DNA from: Cruorifilaria tuberocauda
Taxonomy: Eukaryota > Nematoda > Chromadorea > Rhabditida > Onchocercidae
Direction: 5' to 3'
Assembly (NCBI GenBank): GCA_013365365.1
Contig: JABVXU010000287.1
Span: forward strand, 1-64,000
Length of the DNA: 64,000 nt
The translations under genes were made by a program, and so were the position numbers. The notes beneath the pieces are model-generated. The model was not told the DNA's origin and did not search any database. It saw only the letters and a list, made by a program, of their open reading frames with translations. Positions within the stretch are counted from its first letter, which is position 1. The number at the start of each line of letters is the position of its first letter. This document shows positions 53,501 through 61,749 of this stretch, piece by piece.

Positions 53501-56500
53501 GAAATATGACATTAATTTAAACGCAACGAAACATCCCATCTTTTGATATAATTAAGCGGAAATATTGCGTCATTTCTCATTTAATCATGCTACTATTCGT
53601 TTATTTTTCAATTAATCAATTCTTCGTACCACTGATCAGTACAGTTTTGATCAGTACATCAATTAACAATGACATTATTTTGAATGTGAACTTTGACAAC
53701 TATGATAGTAATAGCAAGCAAATAAATTCTTCCAAAGTACATCAAAACTTTATGAAAATGTCAACCTGTCTATCTCTTCCAATTAATTAGTTTATATCGT
53801 TTGGTATTTATAGGGAGAAATCTCTTATAACAATCTTCTCTTTTTTCCAGCAACTTTCAATAGCTGAATTATAAAGTTTGAATTTTGAAGGTATAATTTA
53901 AAAATCAGTGAAAATATTTACCGGAAAATAAGGAATTTCAAAAATTAATTCAGTTTTATTGTACTTTATAATCTTTTTCGTATTTTTTACCTGTTTGAAG
54001 TCAATGACCCAACGATATGTGATTTAACAGTTATGATTAACTTAGAGAGAAATTTCATATTCCTTTTGTCTTCCCTTTTCTCTTTCAGTTTCAATCATTC
54101 CCAATCACTACGAGAGTAAAGCATGAGAGAACGAAAACAGAATTCTCTTTTCCTTAATTTGTCATTGTCAATTTATTCATCCTAGTATTTAATATCATAT
54201 ATTCACTTTTATATTAAACGTTAATAATCTTTTTTGTTTACTCTCACATGAACCGTGAACTGCTTTTACTATTACGTGAAAAGTAAATTGGGTAATAGCG
54301 TAATTCCATATAAATTTTTAATTTGAAAGAATGAAATTTTCGCAGATGTGCGGGAAAATAATACTGAAATGAAAATTATTTGAATTGAAGATTCACAGTT
54401 GGTGACTGATACTTTTGCAAAAGTTACTGATCAGAAAGTAACGTTTTTGTTTTATTGCAACTTTATCTCTCTTGACAACAACTAAAAACGAAGAGAAATG
54501 AAAAACGACGAGAGAGAGGGAAAAGAAAGAGAAAACGAGAAAGGGGAAAAGAAATCACAAATGATTTCCCACAATATCATATCATGGTATACTCTCAACA
54601 CATATTTTTTAACATTTTTAAAATATAAGTGACAAATTTCATTGAAATCCTTTGATTCCATTTCATTTTCGTTTTCTTTTTCTTTTGCTTTATTAATGAT
54701 TTTAATTGTTGCGAAAAGTTATCTAAAACAGTTTTTGAAATAAATCTGCAAGTAGTTTTTGACATTATTTATTCTAGAAACCAATTTAAGATTTTATTTA
54801 CTTTATTTTACTCAAGGCCTGTAATATTTGGACGAGAAGTAAATAGTATATATTAACTTGGATATAGATATTTTTTCATATATTAATGATAATGCTGAAA
54901 ATCATTTTTCATCCTGAATTTGTTATAACCCATAATATTCGGTTTTTTGATCCATGAACAATTATGGCAGTTATCTCTATCCTTTGCAAAATTGTTCTGT
55001 TCTGTGATGTAGATACTTGACGAATTTCAATATTTCAACTCGTATGATACAATAAAAGTAAAACGAAATGATAGCGGACGATAAACAATTCAGTACTTCC
55101 AGAGATTTCCCTCTTATGATTTATTATTCTACTCATATCATTAATACTTAATTGTCATCATTGTCATTACTACACTTGGAACAAATTGATAAATATGACA
55201 ACAGCGATCGCAATGAATAATTACGATTAAAATGATGATTAACATTACAGCTAAAATCATCATCACCATCGTCATCACTAATAACATCATCATTTCATTT
55301 TTCTTTTTCATCGATATGCTTTCCGATTGTTCAAAAGTTAAAAAGAACTGGTAACTTTCATCAATTTTGTATCCAAAGTTTTATCAATGTGTAATATCCA
55401 TTTTGTTTAGTTTAAATTTCCTTTCACTTTTATCAAATTTATTTATTGAAATTATTAATATTTCTTTTTTGTTTTCTATTTATCCATTTGCTTCCTTAAT
55501 TTCATTACAATTATTATCATTGTTCCTTCCTTTCTTCTTTCCCTTCTTTTTCTCATTCATACATTTTACCGTAATTTTCATTCACTCATAATAAATTGAA
55601 GCAAAACTTTTCAATTTATTTTTTTATACTTGAAATTAATCATCCGATCTATTTATAATTAAAACAAAAACATTCTATTTCCTTCAGTGATAGCACAGCC
55701 AAAATGCGTTGTCGATTGCGGAAACAACTTTTCATTAAACGGAACAAAATTTGTGAAATTTCGTTAGCATTTGGCTTAGCCGGACTTATTTTTGTTATTA
55801 TCGACTCTGAGATTACTGCTACAACCGGTGACAGTGATTTTAATAAGGTAAGGTATTGATTGTTTGATAAGGTGATTTTAATAAGGATGAAAATATTCAT
55901 GATACTACTATCACAGAATCGATGCATTAGTTTGAAATTATATCAGCATGATGCATTGATTGGCATATATTATACAAAAATAAAATTTTTGTCATACTTT
56001 ATTTTCACTTGGAAATAATTTAATTCTTATATTTTAAATAATTTAATCATGAAAATTAAAATTCCTCCCTTCGTTTCAGACACATCCAATATCATTATTG
56101 CTCCGAACGTTATGTGTATTGTGCACAATTGCACTGATGGCTAGTTTAGTTCATTATCACTCTATTGAAGTATGTATTTGATTGTTTTAAGAATTGATTA
56201 ATTAGCCGGCATTTCTACAAATTCAAGAAACTGGCATTAAAGAAATACTTCTTAATTACGAATGACAAGTTCAAATAATATAGAAATGATGGAACAATTT
56301 TGAAAAATAATTTTGATGCAAGAAACAAATTTCTTTTGTCCTATTCGTATTACATATTCATGAATAAATGATAGTAATTCAGTTGAGGAATTTAATAGTA
56401 ATTAATTGCAGTTCGATTTAATATCATAAATATCAAAATAAAACTTTTATTTCAGGTGAAAATGGCATTAATAGACAGTGGCGCAGATGACTGGAGAGTA

Positions 56501-59500
56501 GCACTTACGACAGAACGAGCTATTAAATTAGCCGTTGAATTAATTGTTTGTGCTATTTGTCCATTTCCAGGTTTTTATTTTACTTTTCCATCTCTTTTTC
56601 TTTTTAAATTAATAATTTAAGCTTATTTTTTGCTTCGAGAATCACAAATTATGCGTTATACTGTATTATTGCTATCAGAAATTATAAACAAATAGCTGAC
56701 TACTGCCTTTTTTGCTCATTTATCAAATATTCCCTGATTATATTTCCACCAAGTAGTATTTGATTTTTAATTCAAATTTCCATTGGGAATTTATTTTTAT
56801 TTATAGGTACAGGAGTTATGCAATGGTCTTACATTCACCCGGATAGTAGAAAAGCTACTATGGTTGATGTACCCGTTGATGTTATACTATCAGTACCAAT
56901 GTTTCTCCGTGCATATCTTCTTTGTAGATTCATGGTTTTGCATAGTAAACAATTTCAGGTTAATTTCTTTTAACTGTTTTCCTTTCCTCTCTCCTTTCAT
57001 TCATTGCTATTACAACAAACTTCGATTGAGGTATCCTGATTACTGCTCTATGACATCTAACAATTATTATTAATCAGAAGGGATAAAGCATTCTTTTATC
57101 ATCAAAATTCATTTCACAATAAAGTACTGTAGTTCTTTCATCACTTTGAAATACAACAAAATGCAAGAAATATAACAAGTAATTTGACCGTTGAAATTTG
57201 CTGAATAAAGTTCACAAATATGCTAAAACAGAGCTATGGATCATTTCAATTGGTTAATTACTGCTTGAAGCTTTGCAGGACGCGGCAACGCGATCAATAG
57301 CTGCTTTGAACCGAATATCCATGGATTTTCGATTTGTAATCAAAACGATGATGGCCGATCATCCTCTCAGGGTGCTTATTGTATTTACTGTATCCTTCTG
57401 GATCTGTATGTCGTGGATGTTTACACAATGCGAACGGTATGTTTATTTTTCATGAAACTTAAAAAAAACTTATAGATTTTCCATTGTTGTTTTAATATTT
57501 TACATTTGCTTAAAAAATTTTAATTCCCTTTCAATAATGTTAAATTTTAAACTGATAATTTCTTGGAATAAAGATTTATGATAGCAAAAATATTATCATT
57601 TATTTTTTTTTCAATTTCATAGCTGATCACCTTTCAGGTATGATGGGCAATTATCAGTGAAGCATTATTATCTTAATTCATTGTGGTTCACCATAGTAAG
57701 AAAAGCTTTCGTTATTCTCGTTTTTTTTCTAATTTGATAAGATCTTTATGAAAATAAAGTAAAAGTAAAAAACAAGAAATCCTCGGATGTTCTAATATTA
57801 AATAAGTTTTAGATTAAAATTAACCTGCACTATAACGAAAGAAAACTTAAAAAGATCGACAAGTGATCATTATTTTATTCATTCAACAACTGTTTTTTAT
57901 AAAATATTTCATCCTTTTTCAATTCCCATTTTCTAAAATGTTCAATTTCAGGTTACATTTATGTCAGTCGGTAAGTAAAAATAATAATTTGTGTAAATTG
58001 CATGATCTGATTCTTGTTTTTCAACAATTTTTGATAGGTTGTGGTGAATCGATAGTTATTAATCTTGTTTTTATTGCATTACACTTTCACCCAGCAATTT
58101 GTGTATCTTTTTAAGAAAGATTAAAATTTTTGAAATCGAAAAGCAGTATTGAAAAACTTACAACAACGAAACCACCGAAATTTCAATTTCAGCATCAATG
58201 CACTAATAATTTCTAATAAATGTGGCAATCTCAATATTTCCTTTCAATTCTTCGTTTAATTTTTTTTCTGCATTTATTTAAATTTTATAGGTTACGGTGA
58301 CATCGTACCGAATACATATTGCGGTCGAACATTAGCAATAACAACCGGCATTGTCGTAAGTTTTAATATCTGATATTATTAGCAAAGCTTACATTTACAA
58401 TAAGTATATTCTCATACTTCCTCACTAATAATACTTTTAATTTCCAGTTGATAGGAATACTAATAGTTATATTTTGGATGGTCCCAATTTCATTTTGGTG
58501 ATAATATTGGAATGCATTTCTTTATATTAACTAGCATCTCTGCTTCTAATTTAAATTATTTTTTGAGTGGAACTCCTTCTAGTCACAAGATTTGATGGGA
58601 ATAATTAATTAGAAGTATGAGCACCTCTTCTTTATCATGATGAAAAAGCATGATTACAGGGTGCTGGGGTATCATCGGCCCTAATTGCTGTTATATCACG
58701 AAAACTTGAGTTAAGTCGGGCCGAAAAACATGTCAACAATTTTATGGCTGATTCGAAACTTACAAATCAGCGGAAGAATGCAGCTGCTTTAGTTCTTCAA
58801 CAAACATGGCTAGTCCATTTCATTTTCTGATTAAAATTTACCATGAAATTATTTCAATGTTTGCAAGAAAAGTAATAAGCTAGAAATAAGCAAGAAAAAG
58901 AGAAAAACAGAAGGAGTGAGGATAATGAAACAAAAGGCAGAAGATAAAATTAAAGCAATTTTTTTGCAAAAAAATTTAAACATGCGAAAATTAGTAAAAT
59001 TATTTAAAACTTGATTATTTTGAAAATTTCAAATAGTATTTTTTCAAATCATACCATGTATTATGAGCAATTTACCGTGACTGTTGTTTTACTGTAATTA
59101 GATGATATTTTCAGGTTTATTCATAAATATAAGAATTCATGCAATAAAGGTGATGAATTACGGTTGAGGCATCATCAGAGGCGATTCCTGCAAGCTATTT
59201 ACGACTTCAGACGAATCAAGTGGGATCAAAGGAAATTGCAAGAACGTGGAAATTTGCTACTAGATTTTGGAAAGGTTAGAATTGTCTCAAGCCTCTCATG
59301 GTAAATTAATGTAATTTTATTGTAAAAAACTTAAAAGAATGGGATTTAGTATGTTTTTATAAATTTAAGAAAAGGAAAACTTAATCTGCAGAAGTTTTTT
59401 GAGATAGAAATGGTGGTTAAGCAAATATTTTTATAACTGAACTGTAACTCTTACATGGTATTTTCAAATGCCATTTACTTTGCTAATTTTCTTTTTCTTG

Positions 59501-59809
59501 TTTAATATAAATTAGTCTTTATCGCTTTTTTTGAAATATAAATATATTTTGAATATAATTTCACATTTTCATTTATTCATTGTTGAGGTCTGATATTTGA
59601 ATTCTAATATTTTTGTAATCTGCTATTTCATTTCATTTTATTTTAGTTACACAGCGATATGCATGAAACATTGTGGGAGATGCATCGTACCCAAAATCAA
59701 TTTATTTCACAGATGAATTTGCTGACAGAAAAAATTATCGAACTTCAACATACCTTGAAACAACAACAACAACATCAACAACAACAGCAACACCGGCGAC
59801 AACAACAGC

Positions 59810-59883
<74 letters not shown>

Positions 59884-59898
59884 CCACAACAACAACAA

Positions 59899-59930
<32 letters not shown>

Positions 59931-59932
59931 GC

Positions 59933-59973
<41 letters not shown>

Positions 59974-61008
59974 ACCCATAATTCATCTTCTTCAACTTCA
60001 ATTCCAATTACAGCATTTGTGGCAACAGTACCATTAGGAATTGAACAACAAGATCAACAGCAATCATCACAGATACTTACCGATCATCGGCAATCACAAC
60101 AACATTCATTGATAGCATCACAAGAAATTTTTTGTACTCAAGCATTAAATCATTATCGTACAGGTTAGTTTTATTCTATCCTAGTTTTTATAATTATTAA
60201 AATTTATCAATTAATTTTATTATTACTTGCTTTTAAAGAGTAATTATTTACTTTTAATACTTGTAATTTATTTTTAATATAACTTAATTGTTAATTTAAT
60301 ATAACTTACTACTAGAAAGTAAAATTTTTATAATTTTATTATCAATAAACTTTTATATAATTTATCATTTATTATCTAATAATTTTATTTTTCATTTATT
60401 CATTTATTAATTTAACATTTTATATAAATAAAATAAATAATTTTTAAATTTTATATAAATAAAGTAAATAAAATATTAAATTAACAAATATCTGTTATTA
60501 AAATTTTCAAAATAATTATATTTTTATTTACTTGTAAATATTCTTACTATTAGAAAACAAGAAAAAAAAACAAATCGATCGATAAATTAATTTTGTAAAA
60601 ATTTTTATTATTTAGTTTACGATATTATTATTGATACATTCACCAACGGCTTCTTTTATAATATATGAAATGCGGAAAGAAAAAGAGGTGAAGGACATTT
60701 TTTTTTTGAAATGATGAAAATTTGTTACGTAATATACGCTTACTCATACACGTACTGATTTAATTGATTGATAAATGGACGCTGATAAGCTGATAATACA
60801 TCAGCAGTAAGCAGAAACAATAGTAATTAATTTCAGCGTGTTGCAGATGTTGAAATTGATGATAATTTTTGGGCGGCAACGTCATTCCTTTCAACACCGC
60901 CACAACGATTTCATCAAATTCATTCCGCTATCACTCATGGAGATATTCATTGTACTACGATTGCTTTACCAATATCAGGAACACAACAACAACAACAACA
61001 ACAACAGC

Positions 61009-61087
<79 letters not shown>

Positions 61088-61331
61088 GCAACAACAACAA
61101 CGACAGCAACAACAACAACCTTTTTCCCATCAACAACCAAATGAACATCGAATGTCAAATGTTGATAGCTTTGAATTCGAACACTCAGCGTTAGCACCCA
61201 CGTTATCTTCCTTAGAATCTGCAGTACCTTTACGAAATATAATTGCTTGTCCGAATGATAATAGTATTGATATGCCCTCAAGCAGTGATGTACAATGGGT
61301 CTATTCAGACAATGAATATGTTAGGCTATAA
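38330..61331 (+). CDS. SK/KCa2-type small-conductance Ca2+-activated K+ channel alpha subunit (17 exons, 918 aa)
   Basis: A tetrameric plasma-membrane K+ channel gated by Ca2+ through constitutively bound calmodulin. Exons: 38330-38516, 38706-38784, 45215-45317, 47401-47533, 50727-50853, 55688-55847, 56080-56169, 56456-56570, 56807-56958, 57279-57436, 57638-57695, 57952-57970, 58291-58355, 58660-58808, 59115-59274, 59647-60163, 60847-61331. Residues 1-209 are a basic, Ser-rich N-terminus. S1 is at about 233-250, S2 268-289, S3 313-329, S4 355-377, S5 405-428, pore helix and filter 451-464 (SVGYGD), S6 about 474-495. The calmodulin-binding domain is about 496-585 (RKLELSRAEKHVNNFM, W532). A coiled coil spans 586-622, then polyQ at 624-694 and 804-848. 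S4 has few charges, as in SK channels. All introns are GT-AG except the one after exon 14 (GC-AG). An in-frame stop precedes the start. C. elegans has four such genes; the orthologue is not resolved. Vertebrate SKs lack the polyQ. Confidence 0.93.
38706..38784 (+). CDS. K+ channel exon 2 (residues 63-88)
   Basis: Acceptor ATTTTAG, donor AG|GTTAGT, phase 1 in and phase 2 out. Encodes DPDIKSRPLSSSLSRIS and a short basic end. Ser-rich and probably disordered. Confidence 0.72.
43313..43353. repeat. perfect 18-bp inverted repeat (hairpin) in intron 2
   Basis: Arms 43,313-43,330 and 43,336-43,353 are exact reverse complements around a 5-base ATATA loop. Near-cruciform geometry. Confidence 0.95.
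44310..44411 (+). CDS. candidate cassette or alternative first exon of the K+ channel gene
   Basis: If spliced between exons 2 and 3, this 102-base segment is phase 2 at both ends and adds 34 codons. It contains MPVYGPDGRTLQKGAT and NSSPRNST, joining directly to YDIS of exon 3. The acceptor GAATTGTAG and donor AC|GTACGC are both weaker than those of the main exons. An internal ATG at 44,332 also allows use as a separate N-terminus. A competing donor at ACG|GTAACA would not be in phase with exon 3. The segment is more G+C-rich than the surrounding intron. No transcript evidence is available here, and a chance open frame remains possible. Confidence 0.38.
45215..45317 (+). CDS. K+ channel exon 3 (residues 89-123)
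   Basis: Acceptor TTTTTCAG, donor CAG|GTAGAA. Completes Ser89 and encodes YDISQFDKRCGRSC and HNDEMRLFNNPIAQ. N-terminal cytoplasmic region with two Cys; no recognised domain. Confidence 0.78.
47401..47533 (+). CDS. K+ channel exon 4 (residues 124-167)
   Basis: Acceptor CTAATTTTAG, donor G|GTAGGA, phase 0 in and phase 1 out. Ser/Thr-Arg-rich (SLLTSTSRSALRRESG), then an acidic helix-like end. Likely a phosphorylatable cytoplasmic segment. Confidence 0.78.
48918..48980. repeat. (GATTTT)n-like imperfect repeat
   Basis: Tandem TGATTTT/TGTTTTT units on the plus strand within intron 4. Confidence 0.8.
49078..49113. repeat. 16-bp inverted repeat (hairpin) in intron 4
   Basis: Arms 49,078-49,093 and 49,098-49,113 pair at 15 Watson-Crick positions plus one G.T, around a CAGA tetraloop. 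Confidence 0.9.
50727..50853 (+). CDS. K+ channel exon 5 (residues 168-209)
   Basis: Acceptor TTTTTCTAG, donor AG|GTGATA, phase 1 in and phase 2 out. Very basic (RVVKRRQSGYGIAIS). The RRQS string is a plausible basophilic-kinase site. Confidence 0.78.
50854..55687 (+). other. intron 5 of the K+ channel gene, before the S1 exon
   Basis: About 4.8 kb separating the N-terminal exons from the channel core. It includes a four-copy degenerate repeat at about 53,388-53,585. An alternative promoter for a short channel could lie here: exon 6 has an in-frame ATG at 55,704, but I see no definite first exon. Confidence 0.6.
53388..53585. repeat. degenerate tandem repeat around CGGAAATATTGCGTCA
   Basis: Four imperfect units with GGAAAT cores near 53,402, 53,434, 53,500 and 53,558. 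Three are preceded by a TAATTA motif and two are followed by TTTAAAC. Spacing is irregular (about 32, 66 and 58 bp), consistent with an old, decayed array. Confidence 0.5.
55688..55847 (+). CDS. K+ channel exon 6 (residues 210-263, S1)
   Basis: Acceptor TTCCTTCAG, donor AAG|GTAAGG. RKQLFIKRNK followed by the hydrophobic S1 helix and a short extracellular loop (TATTGDSD). The last 14 exon bases plus the first intron base recur 38 bp further on. Confidence 0.92.
56080..56169 (+). CDS. K+ channel exon 7 (residues 264-293, S2)
   Basis: Acceptor TCGTTTCAG, donor GAA|GTATGT, phase 0 at both ends, exactly 30 codons. Ends in the LVHYHSIE string matching the LVILYHAREI region of SK channels. Confidence 0.93.
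56456..56570 (+). CDS. K+ channel exon 8 (residues 294-331, S2-S3 linker and S3)
   Basis: Acceptor TTATTTCAG, donor CAG|GTTTTT, phase 1 out. Contains the SK-specific DSGADDWRVALTTERA motif preceding S3. Confidence 0.94.
56807..56958 (+). CDS. K+ channel exon 9 (residues 332-382, S3-S4 loop and S4)
   Basis: Acceptor TTATTTATAG, donor CAG|GTTAAT. VDVILSVPMFLRAYLLCRF is the characteristic SK S4, with only R366 and R372 as charges, explaining weak or absent voltage sensing. Confidence 0.95.
57279..57436 (+). CDS. K+ channel exon 10 (residues 383-434, S4-S5 linker and S5)
   Basis: Acceptor GCTTTGCAG, donor CG|GTATGT, phase 2 out. ATRSIAALNRISMDFRFVIK is the conserved S4-S5 linker, which in SK channels contacts calmodulin; S5 follows. 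Confidence 0.95.
57638..57695 (+). CDS. K+ channel exon 11 (residues 435-454, turret and pore helix start)
   Basis: Acceptor ACCTTTCAG, donor ATA|GTAAGA. A 58-base exon encoding RYDGQLSVKHYYLNSLWFTI. Confidence 0.92.
57952..57970 (+). CDS. K+ channel exon 12: 19-base micro-exon (residues 455-460, pore helix/filter)
   Basis: Acceptor TTCAATTTCAG, donor G|GTAAGT. Encodes VTFMSV plus the first base of the filter Gly461. Only its inclusion gives the conserved W-F-x-x-V-T-F-x-S-V-G-Y-G-D string and keeps frame between exons 11 and 13. Confidence 0.92.
58291..58355 (+). CDS. K+ channel exon 13 (residues 461-482, filter GYGD and S6 start)
   Basis: Acceptor AATTTTATAG, donor GTC|GTAAGT, 65 bases. 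Starts within Gly461 and reads GYGDIVPNTYCG, then the first half of S6. Confidence 0.95.
58660..58808 (+). CDS. K+ channel exon 14 (residues 483-531, S6 end and CaM-binding domain)
   Basis: Acceptor TGATTACAG. Reads GAGVSSALIAVISRKLELSR, then AEKHVNNFM and KNAAALVLQQT. It ends after TG of the Trp532 codon, with intron GC dinucleotide donor GCTAGT. Confidence 0.93.
59115..59274 (+). CDS. K+ channel exon 15 (residues 532-585, CaM-binding domain end)
   Basis: Acceptor GATATTTTCAG, donor AAG|GTTAGA, phase 2 in and phase 0 out. Completes Trp532 and reads FIHKYKNS, then RHHQRRFLQAIYDFRRIKW, the conserved HQRKFLQAI-type helix. Confidence 0.94.
59647..60163 (+). CDS. K+ channel exon 16 (residues 586-757, coiled coil and first polyQ)
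   Basis: Acceptor CATTTTATTTTAG, donor CAG|GTTAGT. LHSDMHETLWEMHRTQNQF resembles the C-terminal coiled coil that in SK channels follows the CaM-binding domain. From 59,761 to 59,973 there are 71 codons, about 65 of them Gln, interrupted by H, H, R, R, P and K. A Ser/Thr/Gln-rich segment follows. Confidence 0.92.
59761..59973 (+). repeat. (CAA)n trinucleotide repeat coding polyglutamine tract 1
   Basis: Almost purely CAA, with rare CAG and a few interruptions near the 5' end and centre (CCA and AAA codons). Long open frames in other registers and on the minus strand (poly-Thr, poly-Leu, poly-Val) are artefacts of the repeat. Confidence 0.97.
60847..61331 (+). CDS. K+ channel exon 17 (residues 758-918, second polyQ and C-terminus)
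   Basis: Acceptor GTGTTGCAG, phase 1 in. The correct frame reads DVEIDDNFWAATSFLSTPPQ. Then come 45 repeat codons (44 Gln, one Arg) and a tail ending SDNEYVRL-stop. Longer-looking frames (poly-Asn, poly-Thr) do not match the phase set by exon 16; an alternative acceptor 10 bases upstream runs at once into a stop. Confidence 0.88.
60984..61118 (+). repeat. (CAA)n trinucleotide repeat coding polyglutamine tract 2
   Basis: 45 codons, CAA with occasional CAG and one CGA near the 3' end. Confidence 0.97.
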
Positions 61332-61717
61332 TATATCAATTTTAGATTTGAAGATAGAATGAAATTAATGATTGCATGATGATGTATTTTTACAACAAAT
61401 CTTCACGGGAATTCGAATAATTGTTTGTGTCTGATTCGGTACATCATTTTCTTCATTTTTCTCATTATAAACTTCCTTTCTAATTTCAGTCAATTTTCAT
61501 GTATGAAATTGCAAAGGAGAAAAGGGTTTAAAAATTTTACCTATGCAAAGAATCATTCAGGTAATGTAACTTAATCTGGTTAATTATGCAAAGAATTATT
61601 ATGAACAATTGAACTGATCAGTTATAGAAAATGGAACCGTACCGCCAAAACACGAATACTGCGGTAATGAAAGAAATCATTAATGTTTGCTTAACTGTTA
61701 GTTACTGTTTGAAGAAT

Positions 61718-61723
61718 AATAAA
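61718..61723 (+). terminator. candidate polyadenylation signal of the K+ channel gene
   Basis: AATAAA 387 bases after the stop codon, followed by a T-rich stretch. Implies a 3' UTR of about 0.4 kb. Confidence 0.5.
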
Positions 61724-61749
61724 GATTTTATTTACTCAAAGTGCTAAGT

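Noticed and set aside
58038..58114. Treating the GCGE segment as a definite terminal exon of the channel
   Set aside because: It would truncate the channel inside the pore with no polyadenylation signal nearby. Kept only as a hypothesis in the findings.
58810..58815. GT donor (GTCCAT) after exon 14 instead of the GC donor
   Set aside because: It would require an acceptor that deletes the conserved FIHKYK of the CaM-binding domain or breaks the frame.
59673..60007. Long open frames in other registers and on the minus strand across the first CAA repeat
   Set aside because: They encode poly-Thr, poly-Leu or poly-Val created by the trinucleotide repeat. Splice phase and the channel coiled coil fix the glutamine frame.
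60838..61281. Poly-Asn and poly-Thr frames (plus) and a poly-Val frame (minus) across the second repeat
   Set aside because: Only the glutamine register joins exon 16 in phase at acceptor 60,846 and continues into a non-repetitive tail to the stop at 61,329.
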